Below, in pieces: positions 19,418-29,374 of a stretch of 64,000 bases of DNA. The stretch comes from Streptomyces sp. NBC_01451 (GTDB lineage Bacteria > Actinomycetota > Actinomycetes > Streptomycetales > Streptomycetaceae). The stretch covers positions 1,736,001 through 1,800,000 of the forward strand of contig NZ_CP109479.1 of the NCBI RefSeq assembly GCF_036227485.1, read 5' to 3'. Position numbers and translations under genes: made by a program. Positions within the stretch are counted from its first letter, which is position 1, and the number at the start of each line of letters is the position of its first letter. A model generated the notes under the pieces. It was not told where the DNA came from. It was given only the letters and a program-made list of their open reading frames with translations, and made no database searches.

Positions 19418-20311
19418 ATGGGCAGGATGCACGCGGACGAGGCGGAGACCGACGCGGACCTGGTGCGGCGCCTGCTGCGCGCCCAGTTCCCCCAGTGGGC
19501 GGGCCTGCCGGTCACCCGGCTCGCCTCCGGGGGCACGGTCAACGCGATCTACCGGCTCGGCGAGGACCTGACCGTCCGGCTGCCGCTGCGTCCCGGCGGC
19601 GCCGAGGACATCGTCAGGGAGGCACGGCTGCTCCCCCGGCTGGCGCCGCTGCTGCCACTGCCGATCCCGGAGGTGGTGGCGACCGGTGCCCCGGGCGAGG
19701 GATACCCCATGGCCTGGGCGGTGCACCGGTGGCTCGAAGGCCGCAACCCGGTCGAGGGCGACCTCGCCGGGAGCAAGCTCGTGGCCCGTGACCTCGCGGA
19801 GTTCGCCGTCGCCTTCCGCAAGATCGGTCTCCCCGCCGGTCCGCCCGCGCACCGGGGCGCACCGCTGATCGCCGAGGACCGTGAGATGCGGGAGGCGATC
19901 CAGGCGCTGCGCCGCACCGACGAGCCCTTCGACGCCGACGAGATCACCGCGGCCTGGGAGGAGGCGCTCGCGGCACCCCTGTGGACGGGCCCGGCCTGCT
20001 GGACGCACTCCGACCTCATGCCGAGCAATCTGCTGCTCAGGGGCGACCGCGTCTCTGCGGTCATCGACTTCGGCACCGTGGGCATGGGCGAACCGGCCAG
20101 CGACCTCATCCCGGCCTGGAACCTGCTGCCCGCCTCGGCGCGGCAGGTGTACCGCGAGGCGGTGGACGTGGACGACGCCACCTGGGCCCGCAGCCGGGGC
20201 TGGGCGCTGTCCATGGCGGTCATCCAGCTGCCGTACTACCGGACGACCAACCCGATCATCTCGGCCAACGCCCGGTACGTCATCCGGGAGATCCTCGGGG
20301 CCTCCGCGTAG
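19418..20311 (+). CDS. APH-family small-molecule phosphotransferase
   Basis: A 297-residue protein with the aminoglycoside-phosphotransferase (choline-kinase-like) fold. A glycine loop and nucleotide lobe (ASGGTVNAIYRLGEDLTVRL) precede the catalytic loop WTHSDLMPSNLLL and the metal-binding VIDFGTVGMGEPASDL. The aspartates in HSD and DFG-like positions are present, so it should be active. Beside an aminocyclitol cassette, self-resistance or phosphorylation of an intermediate is attractive, but such kinases are also common in unrelated Streptomyces contexts. Starts at 19382 or 19427 are possible; no strong ribosome site decides. Confidence 0.8.
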   Translation: MGRMHADEAETDADLVRRLLRAQFPQWAGLPVTRLASGGTVNAIYRLGEDLTVRLPLRPGGAEDIVREARLLPRLAPLLPLPIPEVVATGAPGEGYPMAWAVHRWLEGRNPVEGDLAGSKLVARDLAEFAVAFRKIGLPAGPPAHRGAPLIAEDREMREAIQALRRTDEPFDADEITAAWEEALAAPLWTGPACWTHSDLMPSNLLLRGDRVSAVIDFGTVGMGEPASDLIPAWNLLPASARQVYREAVDVDDATWARSRGWALSMAVIQLPYYRTTNPIISANARYVIREILGASA

Positions 20312-20390
20312 AGACGCGGAGGCGCAGAGGCGCAGAGGCATAGAGACACAGAGACACAGCGGCATAGCGGGGTGGCGGGGTGGCGGGGTG
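20311..20390. repeat. Ten tandem copies of a degenerate 8-base repeat
   Basis: Beginning on the last base of the kinase stop codon, units follow in strict 8-base register: GAGACGCG, GAGGCGCA (twice), GAGGCATA, GAGACACA (twice), GCGGCATA, then GCGGGGTG three times. The array is purine-rich on this strand and noncoding. It separates the kinase stop from the palindrome at 20416. Confidence 0.9.
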
Positions 20391-20415
20391 GAGCCGACGC
20401 ACCGGGCGCGGCGGT

Positions 20416-20441
20416 GGGGGTTCCCGCCGGCGGGAACCCCC
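20416..20441. terminator. Perfect 26-base palindrome, bidirectional terminator
   Basis: Thirteen bases beginning GGGGGTTCCCGCC (20416-20428) are followed directly by their reverse complement (20429-20441). It lies between the converging kinase and isomerase genes, six bases from the isomerase stop, and can fold on either transcript. Confidence 0.75.
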
Positions 20442-20446
20442 GGTGC

Positions 20447-21364
20447 TCAGCGCGCTCCGACGGGGACGCGCGGAAGGCCTTCGGCCTTGTCCAGGGTGGC
20501 CATGGTCGCCTCGTGGACGCGGCGCACCCCTTCCGCCACGGGCAGGGCCCGCAGCTCCTCGGAGATGATCTCCACCCCCCAGTGCCCCCGCCAGCCCGCG
20601 TCGTGGATCGCGGCGACGAACGCGGCGGTGTCCAGGTCACCGTCGCCGGGGTTGCGTCGCCGATCGATGGTGTCGTCCCACAGGGAGCCGACGACTTCGG
20701 CGTCGGCGTCGTCGAGTTCGACGACGAAGACGTGCTCCATCGGCAGCACTTCGGCCATGTCCGCGTACGAGGTGCCGCCCCGGGCGATGTGCCAGGTGTC
20801 GACGACGAGGCCGCCGTGCGGATTGCCGACTTCGCGCACCAGATCCGCGCCCTCGGCGATCGTACGGATGTTGGACATCGGCATGGGCTCCACCGCCACG
20901 CGCAGACCGTGGCGGCCGGCGTCCGTGGCGAGGGCGTCGAAGGACTCGGCGAACCGTTCGCGGCTCACACCGCCCGTGGCACCGAAGGACTGGAGCTCCG
21001 CGCCGACCTTGATGGTGGTCACGCCCAGGATGGGAGCGGCGGCGAACAGGGCGGCCCTGACCGCGTCGGACGCCCTGCGGAGTTCTCCGTCCGCCCACCA
21101 GTTGCTGATGAACTCCAGCTCGACCTTCTCGATCCCGTGGTCGTCGAGCAGCGTCCTCAGTTCCCGCAGGCCGATATCGCGGGTGATCTTCGCGAGGTCG
21201 CCGTGCACGAACCCGACCCCCTTCCAGCCTGCGGCTTCCACCGTCTTGAGCCGGGTGTGGATGTCCACGGGGCTGGACTCGTCGCCCCGGGCCGGGGCCG
21301 CGTCACCCGACCACGTCCAGCACGTGGCGAGCAGGTCGCGGTTCTCGATCCTTCGAAAGGTCAT
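20447..21364 (-). CDS. Sugar phosphate isomerase/epimerase-like TIM-barrel protein
   Basis: A 305-residue xylose-isomerase-like TIM barrel (AP-endonuclease 2 family). Metal-site candidates are the acidic strand ends KVELEFISNWW, GLRVAVEPMPMS, GLVVDTWHIARGG, VFVVELDD and HWGVEIISEEL. The family includes inosose dehydratases and sugar or cyclitol isomerases. As last gene of the operon that starts with a scyllo-inosose-synthase-like gene, a keto-cyclitol is its likely substrate. It starts 81 bases after the aminotransferase stop. The exact reaction cannot be read from the sequence. Confidence 0.82.
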   Translation of the reverse strand: MTFRRIENRDLLATCWTWSGDAAPARGDESSPVDIHTRLKTVEAAGWKGVGFVHGDLAKITRDIGLRELRTLLDDHGIEKVELEFISNWWADGELRRASDAVRAALFAAAPILGVTTIKVGAELQSFGATGGVSRERFAESFDALATDAGRHGLRVAVEPMPMSNIRTIAEGADLVREVGNPHGGLVVDTWHIARGGTSYADMAEVLPMEHVFVVELDDADAEVVGSLWDDTIDRRRNPGDGDLDTAAFVAAIHDAGWRGHWGVEIISEELRALPVAEGVRRVHEATMATLDKAEGLPRVPVGAR

Positions 21365-21445
21365 CGTCGGGCTTCCTTTTCCGTACGGGGCTGTGGTGTC
21401 GGAGTGGAGCGATGCGGGGGCGGGGGCGGAGTGCTCGCGGCGGAG

Positions 21446-23532
<2,087 letters not shown>

Positions 23533-23638
23533 GCGACACCCGCCTCCTGGCCGACGCGCCGCAAGGGGACGCCGTCGGTCCTGTCCGTCGTTGCGGGACC
23601 GGACCCGGTGGGGCGCCCGCCCCGGAGGACCGCGGCCA

Positions 23639-24805
23639 TCAGGTGCCCACCAGGGTGAGCCGGTCGGCGCACACGGACTCGATGCCCAGCCGTACGGTGT
23701 CCTGGTCGACCTGAGTGATGGGCAGGCCGCCCGGGCAGTGCGCCGCGCCCAGGGACTCCAGGAGGATGAAGTCGAACGTGCCTTCGCGGCCGGGGACGTA
23801 GCCTCGCTTGTTGTCGAGGCGGATGACGTCGAGGACGGACCGCACGTCCAGTTCCTCGGGCAACCGGGTGGGGGCGCCGTTCAGTTCCAGCAGGCGGTGA
23901 TGTGCCAGTTCCTCGGAGCGGTCGAGCAGTCCGAGTTCCCGGGACATGCGCGCCGCGGCGAGCATGCCGATGCCGATGGCGAAGCCGTGCCGTAGCCGGC
24001 CGCCGGTGAGCAGCTCGGCCGCGTGGCCCGTGGTGTGCCCGTACTCCAGGACCAGTGCCTCGCGCTTCTCGGTGTGGTCCGCGCGCATGACCGCGCTCTT
24101 GGCGTCCACGCACAGGTCGATGAAGCGGGTGATGACCTCGGGTGTGTAGTGGCCGTCGGGTCGCAGCAGACCGGCCACCTCGTCGTAACGCTCGGGGACG
24201 ATGCCGAGCACGTTCTTGATCATTTCGCACAGGGCGGACCGGATCTCCTCGGCGGGCAGCGAGTCGAGGAAGTCCAGGTTGTTCCAGACCAGGACAGGCG
24301 CGTGGAACGTGCCCAGGTGGTTCTTGCCACAGCGGGAGTTGACGGCCTGTTTGAGGGAGAGCACCGAGTCGGACATCGCCAGCAGGGTGGTGGGCATGTG
24401 GACCAGACGCACCCCCCGGAAGAGAAGTGCCGCCAGCAGGCCGGCCATGTTGCCCACGACTCCCCCGCCGAGCGCGACCACCACGGACCGGCGGGTGATG
24501 CCGCTCTTCAGCGCCTGTTCCCCGATGCGGTCGAGAGCGGCCATGTTCTTCGAGGTTTCGTCGGCGTTCACCTTCACCAGGTGGGTCGGGGCGACGGAGG
24601 AGAGGTGCACCTCCGTCGCGGCGACCAGGTGGTCCGGGAGGCCCGCGTCGGCGACGACCACGAAGCGGTCGGCGTCGAGGCCGGCGAGCCGCACTCGCAG
24701 GTCGTCCCAGGCCGCGCGACCGTGCCGCACGTGAAAGGCGTAGTGGATGTCGCCGAACCGTATTTCCCGGTCGAGTCCGGAAGTCTGTCCTGACAGGAGG
24801 GCCAT
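23639..24805 (-). CDS. 2-deoxy-scyllo-inosose synthase-like sugar phosphate cyclase
   Basis: A 388-residue member of the dehydroquinate-synthase superfamily. The region RRSVVVALGGGVVGNMAG is the NAD-binding turn. MPTTLLAMSDSVLSLKQAVN, MIKN, EYGHTTGHAAEL (metal histidines) and LDNKRGYV match, by memory comparison, the butirosin DOI synthase BtrC (SDSVLSIKQAVN, LVKN, EYGHTIGHAIEL, HDNKRGYI). This separates it from EEVS-type cyclases. The expected reaction is glucose-6-phosphate to 2-deoxy-scyllo-inosose. It is first in a four-gene operon (with SDR, aminotransferase, isomerase). A three-copy heptamer operator lies upstream. Confidence 0.85.
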   Translation of the reverse strand: MALLSGQTSGLDREIRFGDIHYAFHVRHGRAAWDDLRVRLAGLDADRFVVVADAGLPDHLVAATEVHLSSVAPTHLVKVNADETSKNMAALDRIGEQALKSGITRRSVVVALGGGVVGNMAGLLAALLFRGVRLVHMPTTLLAMSDSVLSLKQAVNSRCGKNHLGTFHAPVLVWNNLDFLDSLPAEEIRSALCEMIKNVLGIVPERYDEVAGLLRPDGHYTPEVITRFIDLCVDAKSAVMRADHTEKREALVLEYGHTTGHAAELLTGGRLRHGFAIGIGMLAAARMSRELGLLDRSEELAHHRLLELNGAPTRLPEELDVRSVLDVIRLDNKRGYVPGREGTFDFILLESLGAAHCPGGLPITQVDQDTVRLGIESVCADRLTLVGT

Positions 24806-24896
24806 GTTCTAACTCCAGGCGTACGTAAGGACGAGAGGCGTTCGCGCGGGTGCTCCCGGGCGAACCAGAAAGAAGATTGCCATTCGAGTCACATTT

Positions 24897-24925
24897 TTGG
24901 CAACCATACGGCAACTGCTTGGCAA
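24897..24925. promoter_or_regulatory. Triple 11-base-period operator upstream of the DOI-synthase-like gene
   Basis: TTGGCAA (24897-24903), ACGGCAA (24908-24914) and TTGGCAA (24919-24925) repeat with an exact 11-base period, one helical turn. An opposed TTGCCA lies at 24877-24882. Read on the coding (minus) strand, TTGCCA at 24902-24897 could serve as -35, with CAATCT 18 bases further as -10. The rest of the gap to 25079 shows nothing else. Confidence 0.75.
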
Positions 24926-25079
24926 GGTATGTGGTGCCGCGAGGCGCCACAGCGGTGCGCGACGGACCGCAGCCGTCGGACGACCGCCCGCACCGGTGCA
25001 CGGCCCCGCCGCCGGAGACGGGCAGGCAGGAACCGCGGAGGCGGACACCGGTCGCGCCCCCGCCGTCCCTCGGCCGGGT

Positions 25080-26060
25080 CTATCCCCGTGCCGCCTCCGG
25101 ATGACCGTGGATCCAGCCCGCCCAGGCCGACGTGATCATCTCCTCCACGCCGTGGCGGGCCTTCCAGCCCAGTTCGGTGGCGATGCGATCGGCGCAGGCG
25201 ACGACGCGGGCCGGGTCGCCGGGGCGGCGGGCGGTGACCGCCGGGGCGATGTCGTGGCCGGTGACCGCGTTGATGCGGCCGATCATCTCGCGCACCGAAA
25301 TGCCCTCCCCGCGACCGATGTTGAGGGTGAGTCCGGCACCCGGCGCCCGGCGCAGCCGTCGCGCGGCGGCCACATGGGCCTCGGCGAGGTCGACGACGTG
25401 GATGTAGTCGCGCACGCAGGTGCCGTCGGGAGTCGGGTGGTCGCCGCCGAAGATCCGGGGCGGGGCGCCCTCGGTCAGCTTCTCGAACACCATCGGCACG
25501 AGGTTGAACACCCCCGTGTCCGCCAGCTCCGGGCTCGCGGCGCCGACCACGTTGAAGTACCGCAGGGAAGCGGTGGACAGGCCCGTCGCCCGGCCGGTGG
25601 CCCGCACCAGCCACTCGCCGACCAGCTTGGTCTCGCCGTACGGGCTCATCGGCGCGCACGGCGCCTCCTCGGTGACCAGGTGCACGTCGGGCATTCCGTA
25701 CACGGCCGCCGAGGACGAGAAGACGAACGAGGGCACCCCGGCGTCCGTGACGGCCGACAGCACGGTGCGCAGGCCCTCGACGTTCTCCCGGTAGTAGCGC
25801 AGCGGCACCTGGACGGACTCACCGACCTGCTTCTTCGCCGCCAGATGGACCACACCGTCGATGCCGTGCTCCCGGACCACCTTCGCCAGCCGCTCGCCGT
25901 CCAGGGTCGAACCCACCTCCAACGGCACGCCGTCCGGCACCCGTTCGGCGATCCCGGTGGACAGGTCGTCGTAGACCACGGCCCGCTCGCCCGCGTCCAG
26001 CATCGCCCGCACGACGTGTGCCCCGATGTAGCCGGCACCACCTGTGATCAGCCAGGTCAC
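25080..26060 (-). CDS. UDP-glucose 4-epimerase, GalE type
   Basis: A 326-residue extended SDR. GGAGYIGAHVVRAML is the NAD loop, SSSAAVYG and YGETK form the Ser-Tyr-Lys catalytic set, and RYFNVVGA and the C-terminal HPTPDGTCVRDYIHVVDLA are typical GalE patterns. It should interconvert UDP-glucose and UDP-galactose (or the N-acetyl pair) and so supply a donor for the glycosyltransferases of the cluster. It lies 32 bases behind the second SDR gene in a two-gene operon whose promoter carries the cluster heptamers. A housekeeping GalE would normally be elsewhere; this copy appears dedicated to the cluster. Confidence 0.9.
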   Translation of the reverse strand: MTWLITGGAGYIGAHVVRAMLDAGERAVVYDDLSTGIAERVPDGVPLEVGSTLDGERLAKVVREHGIDGVVHLAAKKQVGESVQVPLRYYRENVEGLRTVLSAVTDAGVPSFVFSSSAAVYGMPDVHLVTEEAPCAPMSPYGETKLVGEWLVRATGRATGLSTASLRYFNVVGAASPELADTGVFNLVPMVFEKLTEGAPPRIFGGDHPTPDGTCVRDYIHVVDLAEAHVAAARRLRRAPGAGLTLNIGRGEGISVREMIGRINAVTGHDIAPAVTARRPGDPARVVACADRIATELGWKARHGVEEMITSAWAGWIHGHPEAARG

Positions 26061-26092
26061 GTCGACACTCCTCTCCTGAGAGAACCGGTCGG

Positions 26093-26884
26093 TCAGCGCA
26101 GGGCGCGCTGGGCCTCGATCACCTGCTGGACGGCCGGGTTGTCCCCGGCGCGCCGGTGCGAGCGGGCCGCGAGGTCCGGGAACTGGACGGCGAGGGCGCA
26201 GCGCAGCCGCAGTTCGAGCGGGGCGACGTTGACCTCGCCGCGGTTGCCGTGCACGGCGCGTACGACGGCGTCGGCCACCTCCGCGGGAGAGACGGAACGT
26301 ACGCCGCTCGGCACCTCGGCGCCGGTGGCGGCGAACATGCCCGCGTCGCGCACGAAGCCCGGCTGCACGATGGAGACGCCGACGCCGGTGTCACGGAGGT
26401 CCAGGCGCAGACTGTGGGCGAAGCCCCGCAGGCCGAACTTGGAGGCCGTGTAGAGCGAGGAGTACGGAGTGGCCGCCTTGCCCGACATCGAGCCGACGAA
26501 AGCCAGGTGGCCTCGCCCACGCTCCACCATGCGGGGGGCGAGGAGCCGGGACAGCAGGACGGGCGCGGTCAGGTTCACGGCGAGGGCGCGCTCGATCTGC
26601 TCCGGGGTGTAATCGAGGAGATCGCCGCTGGCCGGCAGTGCCGCGTTGGCGACGAGGACGTCGACGTCCTGGCACCGGTCGGCCAGCCGGGCGATGTCGC
26701 CGGGGCGGGAGAGGTCCGCGGCCAGCGGACGGGCTCCGAACTCGGCTGCCAGTGCCTCCAGTTGTTCGGTCTGCCGTCCGGTCACCACCAGCGTGGCGTT
26801 CGCACGGGCCAGCCGGTACGCGAGTGCGCGCCCGATGCCCCCCGTCGCGCCGGTGAGCAGAACGGTCGCTCCAGCGAGGTCCAT
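26093..26884 (-). CDS. Short-chain dehydrogenase (second SDR)
   Basis: A 263-residue SDR with TGATGGIGRALAYRLA (cofactor loop), VANAALP (in place of NNAG), and YTASK as the catalytic YxxxK near residue 150. VTGRQTEQ after strand 2 suggests NADP(H). It is only distantly similar to the SDR of the cyclitol cassette. The ATG at 26884 follows AGGAGGCGACGTCG. The gene is first in an operon with GalE and divergent from an aldo/keto reductase. Substrate unknown. Confidence 0.85.
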   Translation of the reverse strand: MDLAGATVLLTGATGGIGRALAYRLARANATLVVTGRQTEQLEALAAEFGARPLAADLSRPGDIARLADRCQDVDVLVANAALPASGDLLDYTPEQIERALAVNLTAPVLLSRLLAPRMVERGRGHLAFVGSMSGKAATPYSSLYTASKFGLRGFAHSLRLDLRDTGVGVSIVQPGFVRDAGMFAATGAEVPSGVRSVSPAEVADAVVRAVHGNRGEVNVAPLELRLRCALAVQFPDLAARSHRRAGDNPAVQQVIEAQRALR

Positions 26885-26939
26885 CGACGTCGCCTCCTGT
26901 CCGGGTTTCCCATCACACAACACGGCTGTCAACAACTTG

Positions 26940-26986
26940 ACTGTAGCTGTTGAGATTTGGCAACTCAATTGCCAGAATGTTGGCAA
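26940..26986. promoter_or_regulatory. Divergent promoter with TTGGCAA-N5-TTGCCA dyad
   Basis: TTGGCAA (26957-26963), TTGCCA (26969-26974) and TTGGCAA (26980-26986) form a dyad with a five-base centre plus a third copy. For the minus-strand SDR gene a good promoter overlaps: -35 TTGAGT (26968-26963) and -10 TACAGT (26945-26940), 17 bases apart. Operator and promoter overlap, so the regulator could repress or activate both directions. Confidence 0.72.
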
Positions 26987-27024
26987 CATAATCCGGCGAC
27001 AATGACTCTCGCAAGGTGGTCCTC

Positions 27025-28017
27025 GTGGAACGACGGGAAATCGGCAGGATGGGTCGCAGCGTCTCGGTGGTGGGCCTCGGCACCTGGCAACTGGGCGCCG
27101 ACTGGGGCTCGGTGGACGAGGACGAGGCCCTCGCCGTCCTCGACGCGGCCCTGGAGTCGGGCGTGACGCTCCTCGACACGGCGGATGTGTACGGTGACGG
27201 CCGCAGCGAACGGCTCATCGGCTCCTTTCTCAGGCAGCTCGGCCCCGCCCGCGCCGGGGGTGTCCTCGTGGCGACCAAGATGGGGCGGCGCGCCCCGCAG
27301 CGGCCGTCCGAGTTCACTCTCGACAACTTCCGTGCCTGGACGGACCGTTCACGCGCCAACCTGGGAGTGGACACCCTCGACCTGGTCCAGCTGCACTGCC
27401 CGCCCACGCCCGTCTTCTCCGCCGGTGCGGTGTACGACGCCCTGGACACGCTCGTCGACGAGGGGCGCGTGGCGGCGTACGGGGTGAGTGTGGAGACCTG
27501 CGAGGAGGCGCTGACCGCCATCGCGCGGCCCGGTGTGGCCAGCGTGCAGATCATCGTCAACGCCTTCCGGCGGAAGCCGCTGGAGCGCGTCCTGCCGGCG
27601 GCCCGGGCGGCCGGGGTGGGCATCGTCGCCCGGGTCCCGCTGGCCTCGGGGCTGCTGTCCGGCCGCTACCGTCAGGACACGGTCTTCGCCGCCGACGACC
27701 ACCGCGCGTACAACCGCCGGGGCGAGTCGTTCGACGTCGGTGAGACGTTCTCCGGCGTGGACTACGCGGTGGGCGTCGACGCGGCCGTCGAGTTCGCCGC
27801 GCTCGTGCCCGACGGCGTGTCCCCGGCGCAGGCCGCGCTGCGCTGGGTCGTGCAGCAGCCCGGGGTGACCTCCGTGATCCCCGGCGCGCGGACGCCGGAG
27901 CAGGCCCGCGGCAACTCCGGGGCGGCCCTGCTGCCCGAACTGTCCGAGGTCACCCTGAAGGCGGTCGAGGACCTCTACGACCGCCGCATCAGGGACCTGG
28001 TGCACCACCGCTGGTGA
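27025..28017 (+). CDS. Aldo/keto reductase
   Basis: A 330-residue AKR. The catalytic tetrad is visible as Asp and Tyr in LLDTADVYGDGRSE, Lys in VLVATKMG and His in LVQLHCPP. The C-terminal SVIPGARTPEQARGN fits NADPH binding. The GTG at 27025 was chosen because AAGGTGG lies seven bases before it; the in-frame GTG at 27016 is too close to that site. It is divergent from the SDR-GalE operon and shares its operator region. It probably reduces a keto or aldehydic intermediate of the sugar or cyclitol unit. A 22-base-pair hairpin follows. Confidence 0.88.
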   Translation: MERREIGRMGRSVSVVGLGTWQLGADWGSVDEDEALAVLDAALESGVTLLDTADVYGDGRSERLIGSFLRQLGPARAGGVLVATKMGRRAPQRPSEFTLDNFRAWTDRSRANLGVDTLDLVQLHCPPTPVFSAGAVYDALDTLVDEGRVAAYGVSVETCEEALTAIARPGVASVQIIVNAFRRKPLERVLPAARAAGVGIVARVPLASGLLSGRYRQDTVFAADDHRAYNRRGESFDVGETFSGVDYAVGVDAAVEFAALVPDGVSPAQAALRWVVQQPGVTSVIPGARTPEQARGNSGAALLPELSEVTLKAVEDLYDRRIRDLVHHRW

Positions 28018-28028
28018 CACCGGGGCGG

Positions 28029-28076
28029 GGTACGGCTGTGGCCCACGGGATGTTTCCCGTGGGCCACAGCCGTACC
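28029..28076. terminator. Perfect 22-bp hairpin between converging genes
   Basis: Positions 28029-28050 (starting GGTACGGCTGTGG) are perfectly complementary to 28055-28076 around the loop TGTT. It begins 12 bases after the aldo/keto reductase stop and ends 10 bases before the FAD oxidase stop on the other strand, so it can serve both. Confidence 0.88.
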
Positions 28077-28085
28077 GAGGGACCG

Positions 28086-29345
28086 TCACGCGGTGCCGAG
28101 GAGGTTGTCCGTGAAGTCGTTGCGGAACGTGCCGGACGGGTCGTGCTTCCGGGCCAACTGCGCGAAGGCATCGATGTGTTCGTAGAGCGCGGCGATGTCC
28201 CGCGGGGCGAGGGCGGTCAGCTTGCCCCAGTGCGGCCGGGCACCGAGCGGCAGCAGGGCGGCCTCGACCTCGGCGATCAGCGGCCGGACGCGCTCCAGGT
28301 CCTTGACCCAGGTGAAGTGGAAGGTGACGGAGTCCCTGCCGTGTGCGGGGCTCAGCCACAGGTCGTCCGCGCGGACCGTACGCACCTCCGCGATGTGCAG
28401 GGCCGGCGCGAGGCGCTGCCCGAGGCCCCGCAGCGCGGCGATCGCGGCGGGGGCCGCCGCGCGCGGCAGGTAGTACTCGGACTGGAGTTCCTCGCCGGCT
28501 CCCGGCGTCAGCTCGGGCCGGAAGTGCGGCAGTCGCTCGCACCACGGGCCCGGCACGTCGAGTTGCCGGGTGCTGAACTCCGGGGGCATGCCGGGTACGG
28601 GGTTCATCGGCTGCCCGGCGGGGCGGCCACCGCTCCAGCCGCTGTCGGACCGGTCCGTTCTGCGCTTGAGCCAGACCTGGGCCTCGTCCCCGCCCCAGTC
28701 GGTGAACACACTGACGCTGTAGGCCGCGCCCGACACCGCGTCGAAGTGTGCCGACACCTCGTCGAGCGGAACCGCGACCCGGACGCTCTGCGCCATCTCG
28801 TAGCTCGGTTCGATGTCGAGGGTGAGCCGGGTGACGATGCCGAGTGCGCCCAGTGCCACCACCGAGCCGGGGAACAGGTCCGGGTCGGCGTCCCGGCTCA
28901 GTTCGACCATGTCGCCTTCGGGGCCGATGAGTTGCAGCGCCCGGACCGACGCGGCCAGGCAGCGCTGGGTGTCGCCCGAGCCGTGGGTGCCGGTGGCCAC
29001 GCTGCCCGCGATCGAGATGTGCGGCAGCGAGGCCAGGTTGGCGAGGGCGAAACCGGCACGCTCAAGCCCGAGGATGACGTCCGCGTAGCGCAGGCCGGCG
29101 GAGACGGTGACGGCCGAGGCCGTGGTGTCGAGCTCGATCACGTGCGGGAGCCCGTCGAGGCGGACCAGGTCACCTCGGGTGTCGGCGACGGTGCTGAAGG
29201 AATGGCCGCTGCCGACGGCCCGTATGCGTTCGCTGTTCGCGACGAGCCGTCGCAGTTCGTCGATGCTCTGCGGCCGGTGCCACCGTGCGGCACCGAACGT
29301 GACGTTGCCGGCCCAGTTGGTGGCCGTTTCGAACAGGCTTGACAT
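28086..29345 (-). CDS. FAD-linked alditol oxidase-like enzyme (AldO family)
   Basis: A 419-residue member of the vanillyl-alcohol-oxidase superfamily, close in length to Streptomyces alditol oxidase (418). VRAVGSGHSFS-type motif IRAVGSGHSFS places His48 where AldO carries the covalent FAD histidine. SLPHISIAGSVATGTHGSG is the second FAD segment, and HWGKLTAL near the C-terminus matches the substrate-site region. AldO-type enzymes oxidise the terminal hydroxyl of a polyol to an aldehyde with release of H2O2. In this cluster a polyol or sugar side chain is the likely target. It lies 29 bases behind the MATE gene. Confidence 0.85.
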   Translation of the reverse strand: MSSLFETATNWAGNVTFGAARWHRPQSIDELRRLVANSERIRAVGSGHSFSTVADTRGDLVRLDGLPHVIELDTTASAVTVSAGLRYADVILGLERAGFALANLASLPHISIAGSVATGTHGSGDTQRCLAASVRALQLIGPEGDMVELSRDADPDLFPGSVVALGALGIVTRLTLDIEPSYEMAQSVRVAVPLDEVSAHFDAVSGAAYSVSVFTDWGGDEAQVWLKRRTDRSDSGWSGGRPAGQPMNPVPGMPPEFSTRQLDVPGPWCERLPHFRPELTPGAGEELQSEYYLPRAAAPAAIAALRGLGQRLAPALHIAEVRTVRADDLWLSPAHGRDSVTFHFTWVKDLERVRPLIAEVEAALLPLGARPHWGKLTALAPRDIAALYEHIDAFAQLARKHDPSGTFRNDFTDNLLGTA

Positions 29346-29374
29346 ATCCGCTCCGATCAGGTTCGGTCGCGTTC

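Noticed and set aside
24897..24925. Direct heptamer repeats every 11 bases read as a SARP activator site
   Set aside because: The spacing fits SARP boxes, but no SARP gene is in the window and other sites are inverted dyads with 4-5-base centres, which suit an XRE dimer better. A SARP encoded elsewhere remains possible.
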